64,000 nt of DNA from the NCBI GenBank assembly GCA_003142595.1, contig PLMU01000006.1, positions 66,840 to 130,839 of the forward strand. Reading direction: 5' to 3'. Positions 29,612-39,910 of the stretch are shown here, piece by piece. Within the stretch, counting starts at the first letter, position 1. Every line of letters begins with the position of its first letter. Source of the stretch: Phycisphaerales bacterium (GTDB lineage: Bacteria > Planctomycetota > Phycisphaerae > Sedimentisphaerales > UBA12454). The notes under the pieces are model-generated. The model saw only the letters and a program-made list of their open reading frames with translations. It was not told the DNA's origin and did not search any database. A program made the position numbers and the translations under genes.

Positions 29612-30574
29612 TTATACCGTTATCGCTGTCCAAACTGCCAGCCAGAATGGGATTGTAATAATACAGGCGATATACGACAAAAACAGAATCGAGCCAAGTT
29701 CCTCTTCCTCGCCGCCGTAGTGTTTTACCTGCAATATGAGCGATGTCGCGGGCGATGAAGACGATTGCAAGACAAGCAAACTGCAAAGCAGAGGATAAGT
29801 AGTGCTGATTTTCATCAGCCATAAAACAAAAATCGTAGCCAGCGGCACGGCAATCAATCGAACGGATAAAACTTTAATGGCATTGCCCCAATAAGCCTTT
29901 ATGTTGAGCGAAATACTGCCAAGCACTGCGCCAAGAACAAATGTCGCGACAGGAACGGCGGCAGTGCCCACAAGGTCTGTGGCATCCAATACAACCGAAG
30001 GAACAATCCACTTGAGACCAAGCAGCACAATCAATACGGAAAAAATATTCGCGTAAAATGGCGGACTGAAAAGCTCACGCCAGGTCAGTTTTTCGCCGTC
30101 GGCGGGACTGATGAGATATCTGCCCAAAGACCATAGAAGGGGACTTAAGCCCAGCAGGAAAAGAAAACAATACATCGCGAATTCGTCGAACTGCTTGGGA
30201 TAAAGCATTTTGCCCAGCGGCAGGATGAGATATCCGCCGTTCTGCAGAGCGGCAGGAGCGAGGAGATATTTTTTTTCCCTCAGGTTCGGCCAAAAAAGAA
30301 TCGCGGAGATAAATAAGCCGAAGCCGACCATTAAAACCGCCGACAAGGCAATCAACGGCCAGAATTTGTAGAGGCCTGGGTCGAATGTTTTGATAATGTT
30401 TGAAAATATCAGGCAGGGCAGAAGAACCCGAATCCCAATCGCAGATAAGCCCTTGAGCTGCTCCTGCGTCAGGATATTTTTTCGCATAAGCACACCTGCC
30501 GCTACGGAAATGAGCAGAATCTCAAAGATTGCCTTGAATGTAGTGCCAAACGAATTTATAAAAATTTCTGTCAT
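29612..30574 (-). CDS. AEC (auxin efflux carrier) family transporter
   Basis: Multi-TM; GLSAIGIRVLLPCLIFSNI; QNGGYLILPL; LVLQSSSSPATSLILQVKHYGG. Confidence 0.82.
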   Translation of the reverse strand: MTEIFINSFGTTFKAIFEILLISVAAGVLMRKNILTQEQLKGLSAIGIRVLLPCLIFSNIIKTFDPGLYKFWPLIALSAVLMVGFGLFISAILFWPNLREKKYLLAPAALQNGGYLILPLGKMLYPKQFDEFAMYCFLFLLGLSPLLWSLGRYLISPADGEKLTWRELFSPPFYANIFSVLIVLLGLKWIVPSVVLDATDLVGTAAVPVATFVLGAVLGSISLNIKAYWGNAIKVLSVRLIAVPLATIFVLWLMKISTTYPLLCSLLVLQSSSSPATSLILQVKHYGGEEEELGSILFLSYIACIITIPFWLAVWTAITV

Positions 30575-30641
30575 CTTGCAATTAACCTTTAAACAGTTAT
30601 ATTCTCTATGTTAATTACCGTTTTTACAAGGATAAAATTTT

Positions 30642-31742
30642 ATGGCGACGAACGATATTATTAAAAAGTATGCGAAATTACTGGTCAAATACTCCCTCGG
30701 ATTGAAAAAGGGTGATAGACTGCTCATTAATTCCACATATCTGGCGGAAGAACTTTTAAAGGAAGTTTACGCCGAGGCTCTTGCCGCGGGGGCGTATCCG
30801 GAATTTAAAATCGCACTTAATGGAACGGATAAAATATTTTACGATAACGCATCCGACAGCCAGCTCGAATATATCTCGCCGCTGAGCAAATATGTTTACG
30901 AAAACTACGATGCGCTGCTGAATGTTTCATCGCCTTTTAATGTCAAGGAACTTCAAAACACACCTGCCGAGAAAAAACAGAAATGCAGCGCAGCAAGGGC
31001 AGGACTCAACAAAACATTTATGCAAAGGTCTGCTGATAAGAAACTCCGCTGGACATTGTGCGAATTTCCGACAAACGCGGGAGCACAGGAATGCGGAATG
31101 AGCCTAGCTGAATACGCTGACTTTGTTTATAACTGCTGTTTTCTTTATGAAGACGACCCAATCGGATGCTGGGACAAATTGGAGAAAGGGCAGCAGAAAA
31201 TAGTGGATTTGCTCAATACCAAAAAAGAAGTGCATTACAAAAGCAGCGATGTCGATGTCAAATTCCGGACAGACGGCAGGAAATGGATTAACTCGTCGGG
31301 ACATTTTAATATGCCAAGCGGAGAAGTTTTTACCGGGCCGGTGGAAGATTCCATAAACGGCAAGGTCAGGTTTTCATATCCGGGGATTTTTATGGAGCAG
31401 GAAATAGAAGATATAACCCTTGAGATTAAAAACGGTCTGGTCATAAAAGCCACGGCGGCAAAAGGGCAGGAGCTTTTAAATAAAATTCTTGAAATACCCG
31501 GCGCAAGAAGATTCGGCGAAGCGGCTGTCGGTAATAACGACAGAGTAAACAAGTTCACAAAGAATATGCTGTATGATGAGAAGATGGGCGGAACTATTCA
31601 TATGGCTCTGGGAGCTGGATATCCTGAAACAGGAGCCAAAAACGAATCGGCAATACACTGGGATTTGCTGGCGGATATGAAAGACGGGCAAATATTGGCC
31701 GATGGAGAAGTTATTTATAAAAATGGCAAATTTCTGATTTAA
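30642..31742 (+). CDS. M29-family (thermophilic) aminopeptidase
   Basis: KYAKLLVKYSLGLKKGDRLLINS; FPTNAGAQECGMSLAEYADFVYNC; GEVFTGPVEDSINGKVRFSYP; GAGYPETGAKNESAIHWDLLADM. Confidence 0.9.
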   Translation: MATNDIIKKYAKLLVKYSLGLKKGDRLLINSTYLAEELLKEVYAEALAAGAYPEFKIALNGTDKIFYDNASDSQLEYISPLSKYVYENYDALLNVSSPFNVKELQNTPAEKKQKCSAARAGLNKTFMQRSADKKLRWTLCEFPTNAGAQECGMSLAEYADFVYNCCFLYEDDPIGCWDKLEKGQQKIVDLLNTKKEVHYKSSDVDVKFRTDGRKWINSSGHFNMPSGEVFTGPVEDSINGKVRFSYPGIFMEQEIEDITLEIKNGLVIKATAAKGQELLNKILEIPGARRFGEAAVGNNDRVNKFTKNMLYDEKMGGTIHMALGAGYPETGAKNESAIHWDLLADMKDGQILADGEVIYKNGKFLI

Positions 31743-32410
31743 CCGACATCACAGTGGCTGAGTTGCAGATTTTTTAACGCTATGGAAAGACCGCCTACAA
31801 TCGAAGATGCCTGTGCCTGTTCGGAATTGCTGAGCGGTTTTTCCGCAGAGCGGTAAAGAATTATCATACCCAGAGCCGGGCCGGCTTTGTTCAGACCGAT
31901 TACCGCAAGCGAAATCTTTTTCAAAACAGCAGGACCTGCGAAAAAGCCCATCGTGCAAAGTTCATCGGCTGTGCAGATTTTGCCGGTCTGGCAAACCATC
32001 TGTACCATTCTTGCCGTCAGGTAAGGACTGATTTGAGAAGGGATTTCCTCAAGGTCGGGGTCCGTTGCGTAAATATGAATTTGCGGCTGGCCGGAAACCA
32101 TAAAGACTACCGCGGCGTTTACGCCAAAATTGTTTGTAAAAAATTCACCGACAGCTTTTGCGAGCAGGTCGGGGTTGGTTTGGCCGAGAATGCTTTCGTA
32201 AAAGTCGGCGGCAAACTGGAAATTTTTCAGATGATTTATAAAATCGCCGTGTGCGGCGAGAATATCATTGCAGAGGATATCGATTTTTCTCGCCTGCTCT
32301 TTCCGGATGCCGTTAAGTTTGCGAATCAATTGGCGATATTTTGTATTTCTGCGATTATCCAAACCGGGACCTCCTAAAATCTTCAATGTTTCCTTTAGTC
32401 TTTTCGACAT
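31739..32410 (-). CDS. Hypothetical GAF-like protein next to the HDOD kinase/response regulator genes
   Basis: C-terminal LGMIILYRSAEKPLSNSEQAQASSIVGGLSIALKNLQL resembles a GAF domain end. Confidence 0.6.
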   Translation of the reverse strand: MSKRLKETLKILGGPGLDNRRNTKYRQLIRKLNGIRKEQARKIDILCNDILAAHGDFINHLKNFQFAADFYESILGQTNPDLLAKAVGEFFTNNFGVNAAVVFMVSGQPQIHIYATDPDLEEIPSQISPYLTARMVQMVCQTGKICTADELCTMGFFAGPAVLKKISLAVIGLNKAGPALGMIILYRSAEKPLSNSEQAQASSIVGGLSIALKNLQLSHCDVG

Positions 32411-32534
32411 ATAAAAAAGGGGGGTTTAAGAGGCACAATAGCTTGCGGAAAAATAATCGAACGTCCAATAATAAACCAGTTTGAGGTTTGCCGAAAGGGA
32501 TTATATGTGCTGTGAAAAAAGCGGCTTTGGGCTC

Positions 32535-34604
32535 TCAGGAATTTTCGGACTTGCTCGATTTAGGCAGCAAGATTGTTACTGTTGTGCCTTTGTCGGGCTG
32601 GCTTTGGATAGTCACAGTGCAGTTGTTGTTTTTCAGCATACTTGAAGCAAGAGCAAGGCCCATACCTCTTTGCCGGCCGGCTGGTTTGTCTGAGTAAAAC
32701 GGTTCGGAGGCTTTTTGCAGAGTTTCGGGACTCATTCCGCAGCCGGAGTCTTTTATGCTGATTTCGATAAGATTCTTTTCTTTTTGCTCGCTGCCGGAAA
32801 TTTCAACCGGCCCGTTGCCGCTCTCATACGATTCAAGGGCGTTGTAAATTATCTGTGCAATCGCCTCGGCAATCTGTTCAGGGTCAACTTCGATGTCGCT
32901 TAAGTTTTCGATGTTTTCGAGTTTTATATCGAGCGGTTCGGAAAGATAACGGACATTTACCTTTTCGAGACAGTTATTAATCATTATAAACGGCGAGACC
33001 GTCCTGGTCTGCGGTTTGGCAGGGCGGGCGTAACTCATAAGCTGGCCGACAATTTCATAAGCGTCTTTGGTTTTTTCGGTAATCTGGTTCAGAATGATTT
33101 TTTTTGTCTCGTCGGTTTCGCTTTGCGAAAGCAGTTGGGCCCTGCCTGATATTACGGCAAGAGGATTATTCAGTTCGTGCGCGGCGCCGGCTGCAATCTC
33201 GGCTATTGTTTCGCATAAATCAGCGGTTGATTGATATGATATTGGAGGCGATTCTTTCGGCAACTGCGACTGGTCGAAATTGTCAATTACGGCCTGAGCT
33301 ATTGTTTGGTCCTGCAGGCCGGCAAGTTTAATTGCGATTAACTGGGCGACAAACGCGGCCAGAGTATTTGCCAATGACTCGTCCGAAAGGAGGCTGTCTT
33401 GCTGGACCTGTAAAAACATTCCTCCAACAGTATTATTGCCTGATTTTAATTTTAAATATTTTACGTTGTTCGCTCCTTCGGCCGAAGGGGCATCGTCGAT
33501 AATCGAAAATTGCAATGAATCACCGGCTGATGTGACGGTTTCATATTGCTTACTATCCTGTCCAGACAGGAATATACTCGCTTTTTCAGCGTTTAAAGTT
33601 TTGCAAATCAGGCGGCAGATTACTGCGGCGATTTCAATTGCCGATGAGGCGGGGTTTAACGAATTTGAAACTGTCGTATAAAAATCTGTAAGTTTCTGCT
33701 CCGCTGTATCTTCAAGCAAAGAAATACAAATCTGTTTGATTTTATCAGCGTCGAGTGTTTGCGGGTTATGGATATTAACGTCAATCTCAGCAATAAACTT
33801 TTTCAGTTCTTCTTTTATAGCGTTTATATCCTGAGCGTTTAAGGAAAGTTTCGCCGGCACTGATATCGATTCATCTCCGGATGTGATACTTTTGACCAGC
33901 ATATCAGCAAGGCGGACTGTCAGGACGATTTCAATGTTTGACAGGTTGTCGATTTTCTCCGCGGCAGGGCTGCTGTAAAGAAAAGCAGAATCGGCAACTG
34001 CCTGCGGCAGGTTCCATTTTTGGGCAAGCTGACGGGAAAGCACGTTATGTGTTGTGCCGATATTTTCTTTTTCAATCTGAAAGAGTGAAACGTCTCTGGC
34101 TTTAGATTCTTCCAGAAACATCAAAAGGCTCTTGGGATAAAGCTCAGCCAGGGCAAACAGGCCGATATCGGCAAAAAGAGCGGCGAAAAATGAAAGGCTT
34201 TCGTTAGCCTGTCCGGTTTTGGCGGCAATAAGTCTTGCGGCAAAAGCTCTTGCGGCAGATGTTTTGTTCATTTCGGCTATCGGCATCTGCGAATGCAGGT
34301 TTTCAAGGTCGAATGTTTTAATGTTCAGAAACATCTTGAGAAGTTTTTGCGCCGGGATTTTGTTTATAAGCTGCTGGAAATTCAGATTATCGAATGAAAA
34401 TTCGATATTGTTTTGCCGGCAAAGATTGATAAACGCAATCGCAGCGGCAGGGTCTGTTTCTATCAATTTGCCAAGTGATGACTTGTTGTCAATTATCGAT
34501 TCTACACAGCCCGCTGCGCTGTCGGGATGAACGGCAGGCAAATCAAGCTGATATAAAGCAACAGCGACTCTCCGAGCGGAGACATTTGATAATGTACTGG
34601 TCAT
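32535..34604 (-). CDS. HDOD + GAF-like + histidine kinase (HisKA/HATPase) signalling protein
   Basis: N-terminal HDOD-like region; HELNNPLAVISGRAQLLSQSETDETKKIILNQI H-box; DSGCGMSPETLQKASEPFYSDKPAGRQRGMGLALASSML. Confidence 0.85.
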   Translation of the reverse strand: MTSTLSNVSARRVAVALYQLDLPAVHPDSAAGCVESIIDNKSSLGKLIETDPAAAIAFINLCRQNNIEFSFDNLNFQQLINKIPAQKLLKMFLNIKTFDLENLHSQMPIAEMNKTSAARAFAARLIAAKTGQANESLSFFAALFADIGLFALAELYPKSLLMFLEESKARDVSLFQIEKENIGTTHNVLSRQLAQKWNLPQAVADSAFLYSSPAAEKIDNLSNIEIVLTVRLADMLVKSITSGDESISVPAKLSLNAQDINAIKEELKKFIAEIDVNIHNPQTLDADKIKQICISLLEDTAEQKLTDFYTTVSNSLNPASSAIEIAAVICRLICKTLNAEKASIFLSGQDSKQYETVTSAGDSLQFSIIDDAPSAEGANNVKYLKLKSGNNTVGGMFLQVQQDSLLSDESLANTLAAFVAQLIAIKLAGLQDQTIAQAVIDNFDQSQLPKESPPISYQSTADLCETIAEIAAGAAHELNNPLAVISGRAQLLSQSETDETKKIILNQITEKTKDAYEIVGQLMSYARPAKPQTRTVSPFIMINNCLEKVNVRYLSEPLDIKLENIENLSDIEVDPEQIAEAIAQIIYNALESYESGNGPVEISGSEQKEKNLIEISIKDSGCGMSPETLQKASEPFYSDKPAGRQRGMGLALASSMLKNNNCTVTIQSQPDKGTTVTILLPKSSKSENS

Positions 34605-34633
34605 TTATCGTGCTTCTTCCTCCGATGTATTAG

Positions 34634-35233
34634 TTATGATTCAAATACAGCGGCGATCCTGTCAATAAGTTCAGTGATATTGAAAGGTTTTTTGACAAAT
34701 GCCTCAGCGCCGGCCTTCATAAGGTCGTCGATTTCGGTTTGATTTATGACGCCGCTGATTATAATTATCTTTGTATTGGCGAATTCAGGGTCCTGCTTTA
34801 TTGTCTTGCATACGACGTTGCCGTTAACGTCTGGCAGCATATAATCGAGCAGAATAAGGTCGGGTCTGAATTTTTGCGTCATAATGCCGGCGTCATAACC
34901 GGTGGACGCTGTTCTGACTTCGAACCTTCCGTCTCTTGCCAAAACATCCGTCATCAATTCGACAATCTCCGCGTCGTCATCTACAATAAGCAGACGCCTC
35001 TTGCCCGATTGAGCGCTCAATATCGGGATGCTGTTTTCTTTCATAAATTTCAGGAGACTATCTCGCGGGATTTTGCGAAATTTCGAACCGGGTATGCGAA
35101 ATCCGCGAAGCCTTCCTGAATCAAAACAGCGAATAATAGTTTGTTGTGAGAGATTGCACATGTCAGCAGCCTCACCTGTTGTAAAAAGCTCTTTTGTTGT
35201 GTCCATACTTGGATTCCTCTTTTGAATTTCCAT
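34634..35233 (-). CDS. Excisionase/MerR-type HTH fused to a receiver domain (DNA-binding response regulator)
   Basis: LFTTGEAADMCNLSQQTIIRCFDSGRLRGFRIPGSKFRKIPRDSLLKFM then RRLLIVDDDAEIVELMTDVL...DLILLDYMLPDVNG...KKPFN. Confidence 0.88.
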   Translation of the reverse strand: MEIQKRNPSMDTTKELFTTGEAADMCNLSQQTIIRCFDSGRLRGFRIPGSKFRKIPRDSLLKFMKENSIPILSAQSGKRRLLIVDDDAEIVELMTDVLARDGRFEVRTASTGYDAGIMTQKFRPDLILLDYMLPDVNGNVVCKTIKQDPEFANTKIIIISGVINQTEIDDLMKAGAEAFVKKPFNITELIDRIAAVFES

Positions 35234-35524
35234 ATTCTATTGTATCCTAAATTGCCTTTTCTTCCTAATTTAACGATTAAGCCCCGTTTTTGTCAAGATA
35301 TAAAAAATATTTGTATAAATTTATCTTAATAACCTCGTTTTTATAATAGGCTATAATTATTACTTTTAATGTCCAGTATTATTTGTGAATGTTATTACTT
35401 ATGCTGGGATAAGCATTTAAAAAGAACTATATAAGTATCTCTAAAAGAGTTGAGAAAAAACCCCCGACACGTTAGACTCCTGGGATATTCAAATTAGAAA
35501 CGTTATTTTGAGAAATAAAGGCAA

Positions 35525-37171
35525 ATGAAACGAACAGAATATTTGTTACTTCTGCTGATTCTTCCGTTGAGTCTTGTCGCAGGCTGCATTCAGGGCCAGG
35601 CGTCTCTATCGCTTAATCCGGACGGTTCGGGCAGCATAAAATTTGAAGGACTTTATGACCCTCATTGCTGCCGGGATAATCCGACAGATGTTTCTCAGGT
35701 CTTCCAGAGCTTTATTGAGCAGATAAAAAATACTTTGGCCGAATCTGAGGGAATTGAAGCCTGGAACGACATGGATTGGCGGATTCTCGACAATGGAAAA
35801 TTCTATTTCAAGGGCCAGGCTTTTTTCAAATCTATCAATGACGTGAATATCCACCTTGGAAACATAAAAGGCAATCTTAAAGTTTCTTACCAGAGAAACG
35901 AAAACCAGAATTGCATTCTCGAATTGAAATCACTCAAAACAGAACCCAATTCCCCCGCATCAGCCGAACATTTAACGAAGCGTTACGAGATTTTCTGCGA
36001 CGCTGTGGAAAGAATGATTGGAAAACTGCAGCTAAGTATATTAATTAACCTGCCGTCGAATATTCAGAAAAGCAATGGATTCGAGAAGATTGATTCGCGA
36101 ATCGTTAAGTTCGTAATCGATGGAAAGCAATTGTCCCTTTTGTTTCAATCCGTAAAGGAGCAGGGCCAATACGAATTGGCTGAGAAGTATAATTTCCAGG
36201 CCGGCGAATATATAAATAATGAATTATTGCCTCTGTGGCTAAAGAGCCAAAAGCCGCTGTGGATTTATTTTGCAGACAGCAGCGAATCTCTTTTCAATTA
36301 CGACAAACAGGTATCAGAAGCGAAAAAAGATTACAGCCGGATTCTCGAAAAAATTGAATTAGCGACAAAACAGACTGAAACGAATGTGCCGGCCCCCGGC
36401 AAAGGCGTAGAAGAGCCGAATATACCGCCAAACAGCAAAATCGATAATAATGATATAAACGCAAAGCTTCGCGCCGGATTGTCTTATGAGGCCAAAGATA
36501 AATACGGCGACGCTGCCGAAATCTATTCAAAGATAATAGAAGCAAATCAGACCGACGCCGAACACGTCGCACAGGCATATTACAGGCGGGGTATGTGTTA
36601 TTTTGAAATGGGACATACCAGTAAGGCTCTTGAACAATTCGAATATGTGCTTGCAAATTATCCGTCACATCGATTCGCTGCGCTGCGGTCGCTGAAGATG
36701 ACACAGGACATTCGCGGCGGAACGGCGATAAGGAAAGCCGACAAAAACCCATCCGATACACCGGCGATTATCAGCACAAATCCTGAAATTTATATTAATG
36801 ACGTCAATTCGAGGCTCGATAGAATAACGATTAAATTCAGCCGGCCTGTCCAGCCGTCTTCCTGGTTTTATTCTTCATTGTCGCCGGGAATATTGCCGCA
36901 GGTAACCGGAGAACCGGCCCTCGATTCATCGTCAACCGAATGGATTCTGCCGGTCAGGCTTGAGCCGGGCAAAGTTTACGCGATTGCCTTTAACTGCGGC
37001 GATACCATAAAGGATATTGAGAATTTCAGCGCCGGTTTCAGAGGTATGTCGAGTAAAATGTGCAAGCCGTTTGTTCTTGTCTTTGCGACGGCAGATATAG
37101 ATAATATGCCGACCGGAATAGATGAAACTCTGATAACAAAAAGCGAAAAGATAAATCAAAGTATGAAATAA
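35525..37171 (+). CDS. Lipoprotein with TPR repeats
   Basis: LPLSLVAGC lipobox; TPR-like AKDKYGDAAEIYSKIIEANQTDAEHVAQAYYRRGMCYFEMGHTSKALEQFEYVLANYP. Confidence 0.72.
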   Translation: MKRTEYLLLLLILPLSLVAGCIQGQASLSLNPDGSGSIKFEGLYDPHCCRDNPTDVSQVFQSFIEQIKNTLAESEGIEAWNDMDWRILDNGKFYFKGQAFFKSINDVNIHLGNIKGNLKVSYQRNENQNCILELKSLKTEPNSPASAEHLTKRYEIFCDAVERMIGKLQLSILINLPSNIQKSNGFEKIDSRIVKFVIDGKQLSLLFQSVKEQGQYELAEKYNFQAGEYINNELLPLWLKSQKPLWIYFADSSESLFNYDKQVSEAKKDYSRILEKIELATKQTETNVPAPGKGVEEPNIPPNSKIDNNDINAKLRAGLSYEAKDKYGDAAEIYSKIIEANQTDAEHVAQAYYRRGMCYFEMGHTSKALEQFEYVLANYPSHRFAALRSLKMTQDIRGGTAIRKADKNPSDTPAIISTNPEIYINDVNSRLDRITIKFSRPVQPSSWFYSSLSPGILPQVTGEPALDSSSTEWILPVRLEPGKVYAIAFNCGDTIKDIENFSAGFRGMSSKMCKPFVLVFATADIDNMPTGIDETLITKSEKINQSMK

Positions 37172-37191
37172 ATTCAACAATGGAGGTTATT

Positions 37192-38124
37192 GTGAAAAGA
37201 AAAAAAATAACAGTGGCAGGGGCAGGCAATGTCGGAGCGGCAACGGCTTTTATGGCGGCTCAAAAAGAGCTTGGCGACATCGTGCTTGTCGACATTGTTA
37301 AAGGTCTTGCCGAGGGCAAGGCTCTGGATATGTCCCAGGCTTCGGGCCTGTGCCGGTTCGATTGCAAAATTACAGGCACAACCGACTGGGGGCAAACTGC
37401 CAACAGCGATATTGTGATAATAACAAGCGGTCTGGCGAGAAAGCCGGGTATGAGCAGGGACGATTTGCTTGCAAAAAATACAGAGATTGTCAAAAGCGTA
37501 ACGGGGCAGATTGTAAAATATTCGCCTGACTGTTTTATTATAGTTGTCTGCAATCCGCTCGACGCGATGGTAAACGCAGCGGCGATGGTAAGCGGTTTTG
37601 CAAAAAATAAAGTTATGGGAATGGCAGGCGCGCTCGATACTGCGAGGTTTGCTTATTTTGTTTCAGAAAAACTCGGCGTAAGCGTGCAGGATGTTCAATG
37701 TGTTTTGATGGGCGGACATGGCGACGATATGGTTCCGCTGCCGCGATTCGCCACGGTGGCAGGAAGACCGCTTACCGAACTTCTCGATGAAAAAACAATT
37801 GATGCTATTGTTCAGAGAACACGAATGGGCGGTATCGAAGTTGTTAACCTGATGGGCACAAGCGCATATTACGCACCGGCGGCAGGAGCGGTCAAAATGG
37901 CCGAAGCGATACTGCTGGATAAAAAGACTGTTCTGCCTTGCTGCGCATACTGCGATAAAGAATATAATGTCGGCGGCTGTTTTGTCGGTGTGCCGGCTGT
38001 GCTGGGCGCAAAAGGCGTCGAAAAGGTTATCGAGCTTGATTTGAACGAAAAAGAAAAGAAGGATTTAGCTGTCTCGGCAGGGCACGTAAAAGAACTGGTA
38101 AACACGCTTAAAAAATTCATTTAA
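37192..38124 (+). CDS. mdh: Malate dehydrogenase; GTG at 37192 preferred over ATG at 37180 because ATGGAGG supplies the Shine-Dalgarno
   Basis: KITVAGAGNVGAATAFMAAQKELGDIVLVDIVKG; NPLDAMVNAAAMVSGF; GGHGDDMVPLPRFATVAGRPL. Confidence 0.93.
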   Translation: MKRKKITVAGAGNVGAATAFMAAQKELGDIVLVDIVKGLAEGKALDMSQASGLCRFDCKITGTTDWGQTANSDIVIITSGLARKPGMSRDDLLAKNTEIVKSVTGQIVKYSPDCFIIVVCNPLDAMVNAAAMVSGFAKNKVMGMAGALDTARFAYFVSEKLGVSVQDVQCVLMGGHGDDMVPLPRFATVAGRPLTELLDEKTIDAIVQRTRMGGIEVVNLMGTSAYYAPAAGAVKMAEAILLDKKTVLPCCAYCDKEYNVGGCFVGVPAVLGAKGVEKVIELDLNEKEKKDLAVSAGHVKELVNTLKKFI

Positions 38125-38216
38125 GCCGGCCGTGGGCCGGCCGCGGAAGCGATTTTTCTTGACCGGGGGGCCTAACTTGCTAAAGTATTTGCAGTTACAG
38201 CATTAGAAGCTTTTCT

Positions 38217-38300
38217 GCGGATGTGGCGGAATTGGCAGACGCGCAGGTTTCAGGTACCTGTGAGCTTACGCTCTTGGAGGTTCGACTCCTCTCATCCGCA
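38217..38300 (+). tRNA. tRNA-Leu (CAG)
   Basis: GCGGATG/CATCCGC acceptor; CAGGT-TTCAGGT-ACCTG anticodon arm; long variable arm; GGTTCGACTCC T arm. Confidence 0.95.
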
Positions 38301-38401
38301 TTTATGTCATTTTGGCAAAACCCCCCAAATTCAAGGTTTTACACGTCAAAGGCCGATAATAGGTTATAGCCCTAATTTCAATTTTTTTGCAAATTTAGTC
38401 T

Positions 38402-39208
38402 ATGTTCGAAGCGCTTAAATATTATCAAAATCTCGCTGAAAGATTTCAAGGCCAAATCCTGATTGTGCCGGGAATGATCATTATCATGGTCGGACTTTGC
38501 ATCTGGCTGGCGGGGCTTCGATGGCGAAAAATACTCGGAGCAATAGTCGGCTGCGCATTTTTCGCCGTGATAGTATTGAGCTTTACTAAGTCCGGCTTGC
38601 AGACTGTTTATGTTGCGGTTCTTCTCGGAGCGGCGATTGGCGCAGTGGCTGACAAAGTCATAATTGGAATTGCCGGGACCGTTGCCGCTGCGATGATTGT
38701 TCTTGTTATATTGTCAGTGAGTCTGCCTAAGCCGCAGGGCAGTGTTGTTCTGCCGGAATATTCATATCCGATGCTCCCTGAATATGAGCGAAACGACAAG
38801 CCGATTCCTACTCAGGACGCGATAAAGCTGTCCAAAGAAATGGTCTCGTATTTTGGCTACAAGGCGAAGGATAATATTAAAACGGCATCGGTAGTTGCTT
38901 TTGCCGCGGCAATTGTTACATTATTAGCTGCCGGTTTTGCCGCCTTTGCGGTGCCGAGAATATTTATCGCTGTTGTTTCTTCCTCGCTTGGCTCGGCAGT
39001 TATTTTTGCCGGTATGGTTTTACTGCTCTTTTATAAAGGTTCAAAACCTGTAAATTGTATCGCGGAAAAAGACAGGTTCTATATAATGATTCTGGCGTCA
39101 ATGACGATTTTCGGAGCTTTGGTGCAGCTTATTCTTTCGCCGGCGCCGAAAAAAGAAATTAAAAAAGAAAAACAGGAAGAGCCTGAAACTGAAGGGAAAT
39201 GGAGATAA
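38402..39208 (+). CDS. Multi-TM membrane protein, unknown
   Basis: Several hydrophobic helices, charged C-terminus KKEIKKEKQEEPETEGKWR. Confidence 0.7.
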   Translation: MFEALKYYQNLAERFQGQILIVPGMIIIMVGLCIWLAGLRWRKILGAIVGCAFFAVIVLSFTKSGLQTVYVAVLLGAAIGAVADKVIIGIAGTVAAAMIVLVILSVSLPKPQGSVVLPEYSYPMLPEYERNDKPIPTQDAIKLSKEMVSYFGYKAKDNIKTASVVAFAAAIVTLLAAGFAAFAVPRIFIAVVSSSLGSAVIFAGMVLLLFYKGSKPVNCIAEKDRFYIMILASMTIFGALVQLILSPAPKKEIKKEKQEEPETEGKWR

Positions 39209-39897
39209 AAATGAATATGTTTTTTGTTCTCGCGGAAACAACCAGGTCGGCTCATCAGCAGATTGTGTCGATGGATATGTTTTGGGAGCAGGTAGATAAA
39301 CTTAGCTGGCTGCAGGCGCTTATCGCGGTCTCTTTTGGCGCTGTTTATCTTATCTATGGCTGGCGTATCTTTAAGGTTCTTGCCGTCGTTAGCTTCGGAA
39401 TGGGAGGACTGTTTCTTGGTATGGAGCTTGGCCGGAGAATGGGCACCGATTCGTCTGCTATAATGTGGGGCGGTATAATAGGGCTTATTTTAATGGCAGT
39501 GCTCTCAATTCCGCTTATGCACTGGGCGGTAAGTATTCTGGGAGCTGCGGCAGGCGGAATAATTACAGGCTGCATCTGGTATGCGCTCGGGCTGCCTCAT
39601 CAATATATCCTCGCCGGAGCTGTAATTGGAATTGTCGCAGGCGGAATGATTTCGTTTATTGTCTTTAAAATCTCCGTTATGCTTTTTACGAGTTTAGGCG
39701 GAGCGGTTCTCATAATTACCGGTCTACTCGCGCTTGCGAACCTTTATGAACAGCATCAGACTACAAACGCCAATTTTGTATATTCGCTGGTCAATGAATA
39801 CAACTGGTTTATGCCTGCGATACTGATATTCACGACTTTTGTCGGTATGGTTATCCAGAACAAATTAGTCAAAGGCGCTTCAGACTGGAAACTTTAA
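39199..39897 (+). CDS. Multi-TM membrane protein (DUF4203-like), unknown
   Basis: Glycine-rich hydrophobic helices; overlaps preceding ORF by 10 nt. Confidence 0.7.
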   Translation: MEIKMNMFFVLAETTRSAHQQIVSMDMFWEQVDKLSWLQALIAVSFGAVYLIYGWRIFKVLAVVSFGMGGLFLGMELGRRMGTDSSAIMWGGIIGLILMAVLSIPLMHWAVSILGAAAGGIITGCIWYALGLPHQYILAGAVIGIVAGGMISFIVFKISVMLFTSLGGAVLIITGLLALANLYEQHQTTNANFVYSLVNEYNWFMPAILIFTTFVGMVIQNKLVKGASDWKL

Positions 39898-39910
39898 TAG
39901 GGAGGCGGCA

